NCBI GenBank assembly: GCA_963834405.1
Contig: CAWIBX010000006.1
Span: 1 to 64,000 of the forward strand
Source: Bog-473 sp963834405
GTDB taxonomy: Bacteria > Actinomycetota > Acidimicrobiia > Acidimicrobiales > RAAP-2
DNA length: 64,000 bases
Direction of reading: 5' to 3'
The notes below the pieces were generated by a model. The model saw nothing but the letters and a program-made list of their open reading frames with translations. It had not been told where the DNA came from and did not search any database. Position numbers and translations under genes: made by a program. Every line of letters starts with the position of its first letter. Position 1 is the stretch's first letter. This document shows, piece after piece, positions 16,416 through 25,051 of the stretch.

Positions 16416-16718
16416 CGAGCCTGCCGTGTCAACGTCAGATGAATCTGGAGCTAGTTGGCGTGCACAGATCGCCCAACTCGGCGCTCGACGACGAGCAACC
16501 GTGTGGTGACTAATCCGTTTTCCCGCAGGTCAGCGGCCACTTTTGCCAACCTCGTAGCTAGGCACCTATCCGCGGCCCGATTCCAACCTGCGACGTTGCG
16601 CTGATCCTGCTCGAAGAGACTCTTCAAGTCCCGAAATAGATGATGGGTCTGCCCAGGCTCCCCGGCGGTAGAGGTTGACGGGTTGACGTAATAGGTTTGA
16701 CGGGTTTACGCTGATGCC
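16416..16718 (+). promoter_or_regulatory. Intergenic region with TTGACG repeats before the Xre-RES operon
   Basis: Between the GntR gene and the antitoxin gene, three closely spaced copies of TTGAC(G) lie at about 16675-16705, ending 15 bases before the antitoxin ATG. Such short direct repeats often form the operator and -35 region of autoregulated antitoxin operons. Nothing else is recognised in the remaining 250 bases, apart from the AT-rich leader of the GntR gene on the other strand. Confidence 0.4.
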
Positions 16719-17237
16719 ATGGGTGATGCCGTTGCAGGACTGCACGAGGGCTTCGGAGAGCGGCTCGGCGCGCTCCTCGGTCGCCACGAGAATGCCATCT
16801 CGGCCTTGACCTTCGACGAGGCGCGCCAGCTCGGCGCGCTGGGCGCGGAAGCCGCCGTGGCTCCGCTTATCTGGGCCGCCGCGGTCGGGGAGCGGTGGTC
16901 GACGACCACCGTGGCCGAGTTCTTGCATGTCACCCGCCAGGCGCTGCACAAGCGGGTGGTGAAGGGCACTGTTCTCGGTGTCCCCGGCCGGGGGACCACG
17001 TGGTTCCCGGTGTGGCAGTTCGACCTCGACGCCCACGAGGTTCGCTCGGTCGTGGCCGAGATAGTCGCCGCGTTCCGCGACGAGCTGGGCGCGGTCGATC
17101 CACTCGTGCTCGCGTCGTGGGCAACAACGGATCAGCCTGAGTTGGCCATGTCGCCCGAAGAGTGGCTCGCCGCCGGCAAGGATCCGAGCGAGGTCACGCG
17201 GATCGCCCGACGGACCGCGAGCGAGCTTGGCCGTTGA
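16719..17237 (+). CDS. Xre/MbcA/ParS-type antitoxin
   Basis: The 172-residue protein has an N-terminal helical region, an HTH-like segment TTTVAEFLHVTRQALHKRVV, and a C-terminal domain ending SPEEWLAAGKDPSEVTRIAR. That last stretch is the usual toxin-binding tail of DUF2384-like antitoxins. It directly precedes and overlaps a RES-domain gene, the normal order of RES-Xre loci. It should neutralise the toxin and repress the operon. TTGACG repeats lie just upstream. Confidence 0.82.
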   Translation: MGDAVAGLHEGFGERLGALLGRHENAISALTFDEARQLGALGAEAAVAPLIWAAAVGERWSTTTVAEFLHVTRQALHKRVVKGTVLGVPGRGTTWFPVWQFDLDAHEVRSVVAEIVAAFRDELGAVDPLVLASWATTDQPELAMSPEEWLAAGKDPSEVTRIARRTASELGR

Positions 17238-17836
17238 GTCTGGCGTCGCCGCCCGACGATCCGGCGGAGCTGATCGACTTCCCAGCCCGGACAGTCCCAG
17301 CTGATTATCCCTATTCGCGCATCCACCACGACCAGCACGAGGCTGAGTGGTTCTGCGACAAGGGGGACTGTCGGTTCGATCCGCCACCGGGAATCGAGTT
17401 CGGCACGTGCTACCTCTCTGGCCATCCGCTCGGCGCCTTCGTTGAGAAGTTCGGCCGCCTCCAGGTAATACCGCGATCACTGGTCGACCAGCATTCCTTG
17501 ACGAGCCTTCGACTCGCGTCGCCCGTCCGCGTCGCCGACGCCACTGACCGGACCATCCTCGGGCGGTGGCATCTGTCGGCCGAGCTGTGGGCTGGTGACG
17601 ATTACGAGGGTTCGCAACGCTGGGCCCACCGACTCCACCAAGCCGGTTTTGCCGGCATCTGGTACTCCGCCGCACACGATGTCCATGGCGGGCTGCACAG
17701 CTTGGCGCTCTTTGGCAAGCCCGGGTATCAGCCCGACGCCCTCCTCCGTTATTCAGACGAGCCGATCCCACAAGCGCTCATCGACGAGGCGGCGACGACC
17801 TTCGGCTTGGAAGTACTCCCCAGCGCCGCTCTGTAG
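17234..17836 (+). CDS. RES-domain toxin
   Basis: The 200-residue product begins at a TTG that overlaps the antitoxin stop (TTGA). It has the RES-domain features: an early arginine (YPYSRIHHDQHE), the CYLSGHPLGAFVEKF block and the C-terminal strand GGLHSLALFG. RES toxins degrade NAD+ by phosphorolysis or hydrolysis and cause dormancy. An upstream in-frame ATG at 17162 would lie deep inside the antitoxin gene, so the coupled TTG is preferred. Both genes of the pair appear intact. Confidence 0.85.
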   Translation: MSLASPPDDPAELIDFPARTVPADYPYSRIHHDQHEAEWFCDKGDCRFDPPPGIEFGTCYLSGHPLGAFVEKFGRLQVIPRSLVDQHSLTSLRLASPVRVADATDRTILGRWHLSAELWAGDDYEGSQRWAHRLHQAGFAGIWYSAAHDVHGGLHSLALFGKPGYQPDALLRYSDEPIPQALIDEAATTFGLEVLPSAAL

Positions 17837-17941
17837 CTCGAATCGCGGGCGTCGTTCTGGCGCGCCTATCGATGATGGTGCGAATACAGCTGAGGAGGAC
17901 GCCCATCGACATGACACGGCCCACGGATTGCTCGAAAGTGG

Positions 17942-18405
17942 CTAACGCAACCTCGACTCTTCGCGAATTCATCGGTCGGGAGAACCAAGAACCCAGACAT
18001 TTTCGATAGAGGACACGTAGCGCCCAAGTGCGCCCCCGACCGTGCCGAACATCCGGCGTTTCTCGAAGGCAGCCGATTCGCACGGACGGCCTCTACGGCG
18101 ACTCACGTAGCGCTCATCAGCGCTTTCCCAAGCGCTTTCCTCACAGCGCTTTCCTCGCCGATAAGGTCACGTAAGGTCACATCGACGAAGCCACGCGATT
18201 TGGGGGACCCACCTTAGGCCTCTGAACTGGGCGTTTGGTGGAGGTGAAGGGACTCGAACCCTCGGCCTCTACATTGCGAAAGTACGGTTCTCAGTGTTTT
18301 GACCAGGCCCCTTTTCGAGGAGGTTCCTGGCAGCGGCGTTTCGATCCCCTCAGGTTCCCTCACACTCCCTCTCCTTCCCGCACGGTAAAGACACGTAAAG
18401 ACACG
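17942..18405 (-). repeat. att-like module B (hybrid arms)
   Basis: The core at 18237-18280 matches module A. Left of it are three AGCGCTTTCC iterons (about 18117-18155) and two AAGGTCAC sites (18163-18170, 18173-18180). To the right, at 150 bases, are two AAAGACAC sites (18387-18394, 18397-18404). The two arms therefore carry different 8-mers, unlike modules A and G. A 30-base string at 17942 (AACGCAACCTCGACTCTTC and following) recurs near module G at 57358, marking a farther arm. Hybrid arms are what strand exchange at the core between two module types would produce. Confidence 0.7.
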
Positions 18406-18650
18406 CCGGATCGGACTTCGAGCGTGCTCACGCGTCGGTACTCACCTCCGATCGGCAGGCCCTCTCCATGCGCAGTGGCGCTCGGTTCCAGTTGGCGACG
18501 ATCACGTTCCTTGGCGAGCGACAGGACATCTTCGACCTTGAAGCGGCGGTGCTTGTTGCCAATCAGACGACGGAACGCCCACGTTCTGTCCGTCCGAAGC
18601 CGGTCAACGACTCGTCGAGTTGGCCACCCGGTCATCCGCCGGGCCGTTTC
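18405..18650 (-). pseudogene. Remnant of excisionase-like HTH gene, module B
   Basis: The frame reads MTGWPTRRVVDRLRTDRTW, then RRFKVEDVLSLAKERDRRQ. This is the recognition helix and C-terminal helix of a MerR/excisionase-type HTH protein. The first helix is missing and the frame runs on into the arm sites (RVFT), so it is a 5'-truncated copy. It keeps the same position and orientation relative to the core as in the other modules. Confidence 0.6.
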
Positions 18651-18680
18651 CTAATCCCGGGTCGACGGCAGTGCGCCCTT

Positions 18681-18708
18681 CACCTTCGGGTTTCAGTACC
18701 CGAAGGTG
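18681..18708 (-). terminator. ACCTTCGGGT-family hairpin after the sulfatase operon
   Basis: CACCTTCGGGT and ACCCGAAGGTG form a perfect 11-base stem around a 6-base loop. It lies about 90 bases beyond the sulfatase stop on the minus strand, where the operon should end. It is nearly identical to the hairpin at 5780. Confidence 0.6.
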
Positions 18709-18795
18709 AAGAGGAGAAGACAGCCAGGTCCAGGTGGCACGCCGCCGAATCAGGCTGGCGCGCAGCAACTGACCCTGGCGAGCCGAAAGCGCTCC

Positions 18796-21099
18796 TTACG
18801 AGGTGTAGCGGACATTGACGTGATGGATGGTGCCGTTGAAGGGAAAGGGGGCACGGTCGTAGTAGTCGAGCGAGACTCGTCCGCCGAGACATCGCCCGAT
18901 GTCAAGACAATCGTTGGCGGTGAAGAGAAGGGGCGCACTGATCGGTACCTGACCTTGCGCGTACACGCTCCCGTTCACCCTTAACGTGATGTCGAGCGGA
19001 CCTCCCGGACGGGGCTCTGGATAGGCCGTCTCGATTCGAATCTGAGTCCTGCCGGCCGGCACCGGGTCCGTCGAACGGATCTTGGTACGCATGATGATGA
19101 AGAGGTTGTATTCGTAGCAGAGAATTCCCTCGTCGAGATAGCAGGTTAGGCCACCGCCAGCTCCACCGAGGGCGTACAGCACGCCGGTGCCGTTCTCCGG
19201 TGTGTCGGCGTCGATGGTCACGATGTTGGCACGGTTCCCCAGCGCGGGCGCACAGAACTCTGGCATGCGCGTGACGTCGCCGGTGAAACTCCACTCGCGG
19301 TAGGGAGTCGAGATACGTAGTTCCGGATGGAAGACCGGGATCCACAGTCCCCCACCGATCGGGAACACGCTGTTGCGCGCCGCCTCGATGGCGAACTGCT
19401 CTTTCAGCTGCGCGAGCTTCTCGGGATGGGTGGCCGCGAGGTCGTTAGCTTGGCTCCAGTCGGAGCCCAGGTCGTAGAGCTCCCACTCATCCTGGTCCGG
19501 CGTCCACTCGTGGATCCCAGGAGGAAGGCCGGGCACCCAGGGCACGCGGGGGCCGAAAGCAGAGGCCAGCCACTCGTCGTGGTAGATGGCCCGGCTGCCC
19601 ATGATCTCGAAGTACTGCGTCCGGAGGTGCCCCGGAGCGACGGCGTCGTCGAAGGCGTACATGAAACTCACGCCGTCGATCGGGTCTTGTTGAATGCCGT
19701 TCACGACACGGGGCGGCGTGATGCCGACGACCTCGTAGATCGTCGGCACGACGTCGTTGCAGTGGTGGAACTGCGGACGCGGGGTGGCATCAGGACGGAT
19801 CTTGGAGGGCCAGCGGAGCGCCATCGGGTTGCGCGTTCCGCCGAAATGGGAGGCCAGCAGCTTCACGCCCTTGTACGGCGTACTCCCGGCCCAGGCCCAC
19901 CCGGCATGGTACTGATTATCGACTTTGGGCGAACCGAGGACGTCGAGACCGCCGAGCTCGTCCAAGGCCTTGAGGTGCATGTCGAGGGTGGTCGGAATGC
20001 CGTTTTGGGCGAGCAGCTCGCTGATCGTGCCGTTTTGGCCTTCGCCCGACGAGCCGTTGTCGCCCCAGATGTAGAACACCAGCGTGTTCTCCCCGCAGCC
20101 CAGGGCATCGATCTCGTCGACGATCCGCCCGACTTGGACGTCGACGTGCTCGGCGAATCCAGCTGCGACCTCCATGCTCCTGCGGTGAAACGCTCGTTCG
20201 TCTTCGGGGACATCGTCCCACGCCTGCATCAGCGGGTGCCGCGGCGTCAGTTGGGCATCGGAGGGAATCCATCCGAGCTGCTTCTGACGCTCGAAGACGC
20301 GCTCGCGGTAGGCGTCCCAGCCGTCATCGAAGGCACCCGCATAGCGGTCTGACCACTCCTTCCAGATGTGATGTGGGGCGTGGAGGCACCCGCTCGCCCA
20401 GTACATGAAGAACGGCTTATCCGGCTCGAAGGCCTGGTGCCGATGCAGCCAGGCGATGGCGTCGTCAGCCAGGTCTTCGCTGAGGTGATAGCCCTCTTCG
20501 GGCGTGCGGGGCGGCAGCACCCCTGTCGTGTTGCGAACCAGATTGGGCTCGTACTGTGAGGCCTCGCCGGCCAGGAACCCGTAGAAGTACTCGAAGCCGA
20601 TCTCCGAGGGCCAGTTGTGAAATGGTCCGGCCGTCGTTGTTTCGATCGCGGGCGTGTTGTGCCACTTGCCAAAGGCTGCCGTGGCGTAGCCGTAATGCTT
20701 GAGCACCTCGGCCGCGAGGGCGCTGCTCTTCGGGATCTCGCCCGCATAGCCATCCCAGTCGTTGGCGAGTTCGGCGATCTGACCGTTGCCGATGCGGTGG
20801 TGATTCCGTCCTGTTAGCAACGACGCACGGGTCGGTGAGCACATCGCCGTCGTGTGGAAGCGGTTGAAGCCGATACCCTCGCGATGGATACGGCTGAGGG
20901 TGTCAGTCCTGACCTCGCCTCCGAAGGTGTCGGGCAGGCCAGGCCCGGCGTCATCGATCAGGACGAGCAGGACATTGGGGGCGTCCTCGGATAGGCGACG
21001 AGGAGTGACCCGCTGGCCGTAAGTCGACTCCCGCATCGTCCGACCGGCAATACTTGCCGAAGGGGTCGGTGGAAACGGTAATACGTCTTGAGGTGTCAC
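18796..21099 (-). CDS. Type I arylsulfatase
   Basis: The 767-residue enzyme has the metal-binding LLVLIDDAGPG (D49, D50) and the formylglycine motif CSPTRASLLTGR at C87. Family segments such as FGKWHNTP, FYIWGDNGSSGEGQ and GVKLLASHFGGTRNP follow. Type I sulfatases hydrolyse sulfate esters after conversion of the cysteine to formylglycine. No signal peptide is visible, so it is probably cytosolic. The GTG start at 21099 follows an AAGGA site. It is the third gene of a minus-strand operon with a Rieske oxygenase and an N-acyl amidohydrolase, suggesting degradation of a sulfated, amide-linked compound. Confidence 0.9.
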   Translation of the reverse strand: MTPQDVLPFPPTPSASIAGRTMRESTYGQRVTPRRLSEDAPNVLLVLIDDAGPGLPDTFGGEVRTDTLSRIHREGIGFNRFHTTAMCSPTRASLLTGRNHHRIGNGQIAELANDWDGYAGEIPKSSALAAEVLKHYGYATAAFGKWHNTPAIETTTAGPFHNWPSEIGFEYFYGFLAGEASQYEPNLVRNTTGVLPPRTPEEGYHLSEDLADDAIAWLHRHQAFEPDKPFFMYWASGCLHAPHHIWKEWSDRYAGAFDDGWDAYRERVFERQKQLGWIPSDAQLTPRHPLMQAWDDVPEDERAFHRRSMEVAAGFAEHVDVQVGRIVDEIDALGCGENTLVFYIWGDNGSSGEGQNGTISELLAQNGIPTTLDMHLKALDELGGLDVLGSPKVDNQYHAGWAWAGSTPYKGVKLLASHFGGTRNPMALRWPSKIRPDATPRPQFHHCNDVVPTIYEVVGITPPRVVNGIQQDPIDGVSFMYAFDDAVAPGHLRTQYFEIMGSRAIYHDEWLASAFGPRVPWVPGLPPGIHEWTPDQDEWELYDLGSDWSQANDLAATHPEKLAQLKEQFAIEAARNSVFPIGGGLWIPVFHPELRISTPYREWSFTGDVTRMPEFCAPALGNRANIVTIDADTPENGTGVLYALGGAGGGLTCYLDEGILCYEYNLFIIMRTKIRSTDPVPAGRTQIRIETAYPEPRPGGPLDITLRVNGSVYAQGQVPISAPLLFTANDCLDIGRCLGGRVSLDYYDRAPFPFNGTIHHVNVRYTS

Positions 21100-21203
21100 T
21101 AGGCGGTCCTTCTTTGTTCGTCGGCGATGGTGGTCAAGTCGTCTCGTGGTGGCGTAGCACCAATCAGGTTGTCAAAATGATTTGAGCCACACTGGATTGT
21201 CTA

Positions 21204-22373
21204 TCAATCGGAGGGCTGGGCAGAGAGCGCGGCATCCCAGGTCTTGTGCCAGTGGCCGATGAGGGGTTCACCGACTCCGCCGACGAGCGACTGGGCGCCG
21301 CCGTCGTAGCCGCGTTGGCAGGCTTCGGTGGCCGCGTAGTCCTCCTGGTCGAGGATGCTCAGATTCACCCCCATCACCTCTTCGCAGGCGGCCCGTCCCT
21401 CGGCGTCCATCTCGCCGGGACGTCCTTCGATGAGGTGGACGACGCTCTCGCCCGGGTTAGCGCCAGGAGAGACCCGGTGCATTGAGCCGCCTTCCATATG
21501 GTCGACCAAGACGGTGGACGGGTAGATGCAGGTGACCATGATCGTGTCGAGCCGTTCGGGCCAGTTCGCTTCGGGCACGTCGGCGAGCCTCTCGATGCCC
21601 TTGAAGGGCACGCACATCCGACTGTGAGGTCCGAAGGTGTCGACCGCGCAGTGGTCGGAGAGGAACGGGAGCAGACTGTCGCGGTGCAGGGATGGCACGT
21701 GATAGGCCTCGTTGTTGAGGTCGATCATCAGTTTCCAGTTGGCAGCCTTGCGGAGCACCCGCTCAGAGCCGCTGCGGTAGCGGTCGTAGCCGAGCCATGC
21801 ATACTCGTCGACCAAAGGGTCGAGGAACCCTTCAACTTCGACATCGGGTCGGAGACCTACCACGAGCAAGCCGGCCTGGACCGCCGCGGGAAGTCGCACT
21901 AACCCGCGCTCGTCGACGTCGAGTTCCGGAAAACGATCTCGGTTGGGCAAGCCGACCAGGTTGCCCCCCAGGTCGTAGTTCCATCCGTGATACGGGCAGG
22001 TGAGGCGGCGGCGATTGTCGAGGCCGTCGCACAGCGTCATGCCTCGATGCGAGCAGGCGTTCAGGAACGCGTAGAGCTCGCCATCGTGATGACGGGCGAC
22101 TACCACCGGCACCCCGGCGACCTCCCGGGCGACGATGTCCCCGGGTTCTGAGACGTCGCCCGCCCACGCGATCACTTGCGGCGTTCGCCGAAAGAGCACC
22201 TCTCGTTCTCGCTCGAGGCGGTCGGGATCGGTGAAGACCGAACCCTCTCCGACAAAGGTCGAGGTTCCCAGGTCGGTCGTGTCGGCCAGGATGTTGGCGA
22301 TCATGCGGCGCCCGATATCGATCATCTGCTTGGAGGCCGAGCGCGGTGTGTTTGCGTGTGTCGAACCGGTCAT
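21204..22373 (-). CDS. Rieske ring-hydroxylating oxygenase, alpha subunit
   Basis: The 389-residue protein has the Rieske [2Fe-2S] ligands C107, H109, C126 and H129 (NACSHRGMTLC, LTCPYHGW). The mononuclear iron site appears in DLNNEAYHVPSLHRD. These are alpha subunits of oxygenases that hydroxylate or demethylate aromatic and other substrates with electrons from a reductase. No reductase or ferredoxin gene is next to it, so electrons must come from elsewhere. Its ATG overlaps the amidohydrolase stop by 4 bases. Confidence 0.9.
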   Translation of the reverse strand: MTGSTHANTPRSASKQMIDIGRRMIANILADTTDLGTSTFVGEGSVFTDPDRLEREREVLFRRTPQVIAWAGDVSEPGDIVAREVAGVPVVVARHHDGELYAFLNACSHRGMTLCDGLDNRRRLTCPYHGWNYDLGGNLVGLPNRDRFPELDVDERGLVRLPAAVQAGLLVVGLRPDVEVEGFLDPLVDEYAWLGYDRYRSGSERVLRKAANWKLMIDLNNEAYHVPSLHRDSLLPFLSDHCAVDTFGPHSRMCVPFKGIERLADVPEANWPERLDTIMVTCIYPSTVLVDHMEGGSMHRVSPGANPGESVVHLIEGRPGEMDAEGRAACEEVMGVNLSILDQEDYAATEACQRGYDGGAQSLVGGVGEPLIGHWHKTWDAALSAQPSD

Positions 22374-24094
22374 CGCTGGCCCCTGACCAATCGCCCCGGG
22401 CGGGCACCGGTGTCCACGCCGTCGCTGAACGTTACGACGCCGGACTTGATGGTCGCGGCGTAGCCCTTCGCTCGTTGTACCAGCCGTGACCCACCGGCGG
22501 GCAGGTCGGACACCACGATCGGCGGCTCGAGCTGCAGGGCGTCATAGTCGATGATGTTGACGTCGGCGAGCATGCCGGCCTCGAGGGTGCCGCGGTCGCA
22601 GAGGCCGTAGAGCCGGGCCGTGTCGCGAGTCTGCTTGCGGACCGCCAACTCCAGCGGGAGCAGCTGGCCCCGTTGGCGATCACGAGTCCAGTGGGTGAGC
22701 ATGAAGGTTGGGATGGATGCGTCACAAATGACACCGCAATGCGCCCCGCCATCGCCGAGGCCATTGGCTGAACGAGGATGCAAGAGCATCTCGCGTGCCG
22801 GTTCGAGGTTCCCGTCGGCATAGTTGAGGATCGGCAGGTACAAGAGAGCGGTCCCATCGTCGGCCAAAAGAGCGTCGTACGCGACCTCGAGTGGCCCTCG
22901 CCCGAAGGCCGCGGCCAGCGCCGACAGGGAGCGCTCTGGGCCGGGCTCGTACTGGGGTGGATCCCCGAGGACAAACGTGCGGTCACAGGCAGCGGCCATT
23001 CGGATCGCCGTTTCCTCGTCAGGCTGCCACTCGAGAATGGCACGACGCATCTCCGCGGTCCGAAGCGCGCTGACGAGCGCGGCCGGCGTCAGCATTTGCG
23101 CTTTGAGCTCTTGGTAGGCGGGAACGACGTCGAAGATGCAGTAAGTGGTGAAATGCCCCGACAACAGGCCGGTGGCTCGCCCCGCGACCTGCGGCCACAG
23201 GTCGGCTCCCTCGTCCGCGGCCGCGGTTGTCATATCCATCAGCTCTCGCCAGAGGTCCGGTTCGGCATCGACCTGGACGAGCGCGAAGGTGACGGGGCGC
23301 TTGATCTTGGCGGACAGCCGACGCATCCAATCCACCTCCTTCGCCGGGCTCAGGACGTCTTCCCCGGCGACGCCGGCCGGAGCGAGCTCAAAAACACCGG
23401 CTGCCAGGTCGCCGAGCGCCTCTCCGATGCCGAACAGCTCGTCCTCGGCTGCATAGGTGCCCGGCACGGGTTCCCCGTCGATGGCTCGGTGGGCGATGGT
23501 CCGGGAGGTCGAGAACCCGAGCGCCCCGGCGCTGATGGCGTCACGGACGATTTCCCGCATGGCATCGATGTCTGCCGCGGTGGCCGGCTCGTTCCTGGCT
23601 CCGCGATCGCCCATGACGTATGTCCGGACGGCGCCGTGGGCGATCTGGGCCCCGACGTCAATCGCCCACTTGCGCCGGTCGAGTGCGTCGAGATACTCGG
23701 GGAACGACTCCCACTGCCAATCAATCCCCTCGGCGAGAGCGGTGCCTGGAATGTCCTCCACACCTTCCATGAGTCCGATGAGCCATTCCCGTCGTGCTGG
23801 GTGGACCGGCGCGAAGCCGACGCCACAGTTGCCCATGACCACAGTGGTGACACCGTGCAAGGCCGAGGGTGCGAGCAGATCGTCCCAGGTGGCCTGGCCG
23901 TCATAATGGGTGTGGATGTCGACCCAACCCGGCGTCACCAGGAGTCCGGTGGCATCGAAGACCGGGCATCCGGTGTCCGGGAGATCGGACCCGATGGCGA
24001 CGATGCGGTCGCCCTCGATCGCGACATCTCCACGCACGGGCGGCGCGCCTGTCCCGTCGATGATCGTTCCGTTTCGGATCAACAGATCGGACAC
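22370..24094 (-). CDS. N-acyl-D-amino-acid deacylase-type amidohydrolase
   Basis: The protein of about 574 residues belongs to the amidohydrolase superfamily, D-aminoacylase branch. It shows an N-terminal beta-rich start (LLIRNGTIIDGTGAPP), the metal motif VDIHTHYDGQATWDDL, GVTTVVMGNCGVGFAP, and near the C-terminus DGGAHCGVICDAS with YGLCDRGTLEAGMLADVNI. Such enzymes cleave N-acyl bonds with zinc. The GTG at 24094 follows AAGGAG at ideal spacing; a TTG 18 bases upstream is less likely. It is the first gene of the operon facing TetR at 24212. Confidence 0.85.
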   Translation of the reverse strand: MSDLLIRNGTIIDGTGAPPVRGDVAIEGDRIVAIGSDLPDTGCPVFDATGLLVTPGWVDIHTHYDGQATWDDLLAPSALHGVTTVVMGNCGVGFAPVHPARREWLIGLMEGVEDIPGTALAEGIDWQWESFPEYLDALDRRKWAIDVGAQIAHGAVRTYVMGDRGARNEPATAADIDAMREIVRDAISAGALGFSTSRTIAHRAIDGEPVPGTYAAEDELFGIGEALGDLAAGVFELAPAGVAGEDVLSPAKEVDWMRRLSAKIKRPVTFALVQVDAEPDLWRELMDMTTAAADEGADLWPQVAGRATGLLSGHFTTYCIFDVVPAYQELKAQMLTPAALVSALRTAEMRRAILEWQPDEETAIRMAAACDRTFVLGDPPQYEPGPERSLSALAAAFGRGPLEVAYDALLADDGTALLYLPILNYADGNLEPAREMLLHPRSANGLGDGGAHCGVICDASIPTFMLTHWTRDRQRGQLLPLELAVRKQTRDTARLYGLCDRGTLEAGMLADVNIIDYDALQLEPPIVVSDLPAGGSRLVQRAKGYAATIKSGVVTFSDGVDTGARPGRLVRGQR

Positions 24095-24168
24095 GCACGG
24101 CTCCTTGGTCAACCCCTCGGCGACGGGGGCAGGTCTGCTGGGTCCAAGGTCCCGTTGCGCGGTTCCTA

Positions 24169-24189
24169 AGACAGTTTCACTTTTTGTCT
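24169..24189. promoter_or_regulatory. Possible TetR operator
   Basis: AGACA (24169-24173) and TGTCT (24185-24189) form short inverted arms separated by 11 bases. They lie in the 118-base gap between the divergent amidohydrolase and TetR genes. The arms are short, so the call rests mainly on position. Confidence 0.35.
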
Positions 24190-24211
24190 CACATAAGGTA
24201 ACATCTTTCTC

Positions 24212-24832
24212 GTGGTGCTGACAACACTCGAGGTCGACCTACGAGAGCGCCTCGTGGCGGCAACGGCGGCAGTAATCGACGAGGAAGGACCTTTGGCCGT
24301 CCGGGTTGGCGAGATCGCCCGCCGCGCCGGGTGTTCACGGGCAACCGTGTACCGCTATGTCGCCGACAAGGATGAACTCGTCCGCGAGGTGCTCGTCTCG
24401 CGCTCGGCCGAGATCGCGATGCGGATTGAAGCCGACGTCGACGAAAGCGGCGACCCGTCCGACTGGATCGTCGACGGGCTTCTCGCTCACGCCGAAGCGA
24501 TACGCGCCGAGCCGTGGTTCCAGGCGCTCGATCGTCAAGGAGCGACTACCGCCATCGCCCGTGTGGGTGGCGGCCCGCAAGCGGTCGCCGGCCTGGCGGT
24601 CCCGATCGTTGCACGATTCTTGAACCGTATCGCCGAACGCGGCGCGCTTCGCCCCGACATCACAATTGCGGAAGCGACCGAATGGCTGGTTGATGTCCAC
24701 ATCACCTTGCTCAGCCCCCTCTTTGCCGACCGCTCTCCCGATCAACGCGCTCGGGCGTTGCACAAATTCGTGGCATATCCACTACTCGTCCACCCCCAAC
24801 CTCCCCAACGTCCCGAACTGATTGATCTGTGA
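24212..24832 (+). CDS. TetR-family regulator
   Basis: The 206-residue protein has a TetR N-terminal HTH (VRVGEIARRAGCSRATVYRY, then VADKDELVREVL) and a variable ligand-binding C-terminal domain. It is transcribed divergently from the amidohydrolase-oxygenase-sulfatase operon, so it most likely represses that operon until the substrate appears. It starts with GTG at 24212 in a short gap that contains an inverted-repeat candidate. Confidence 0.88.
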   Translation: MVLTTLEVDLRERLVAATAAVIDEEGPLAVRVGEIARRAGCSRATVYRYVADKDELVREVLVSRSAEIAMRIEADVDESGDPSDWIVDGLLAHAEAIRAEPWFQALDRQGATTAIARVGGGPQAVAGLAVPIVARFLNRIAERGALRPDITIAEATEWLVDVHITLLSPLFADRSPDQRARALHKFVAYPLLVHPQPPQRPELIDL

Positions 24833-25051
24833 TCGGTGGCTGAATCGGCCTCCTTCGTTACCGCAGGTGCAGTACGCGGTTACGACATCTGGATCCTCAA
24901 GCAGCTGTCGCCCTGTGACCGCACCGAAGAATCGCTTGCCCGACCCAGGTCCTCCCTGTCCGAAATATCCGGATAGCTACCTAATACATCCGTGATCCGC
25001 ACTACCGTTCAATTGCCGTTGGGCACGGCTCAAGCCAAGGGGGGAGAGTGC

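Noticed and set aside
22778..24169. 463-residue open frame antisense to the amidohydrolase
   Set aside because: It is a shadow of a clear amidohydrolase; no recognisable protein sequence.
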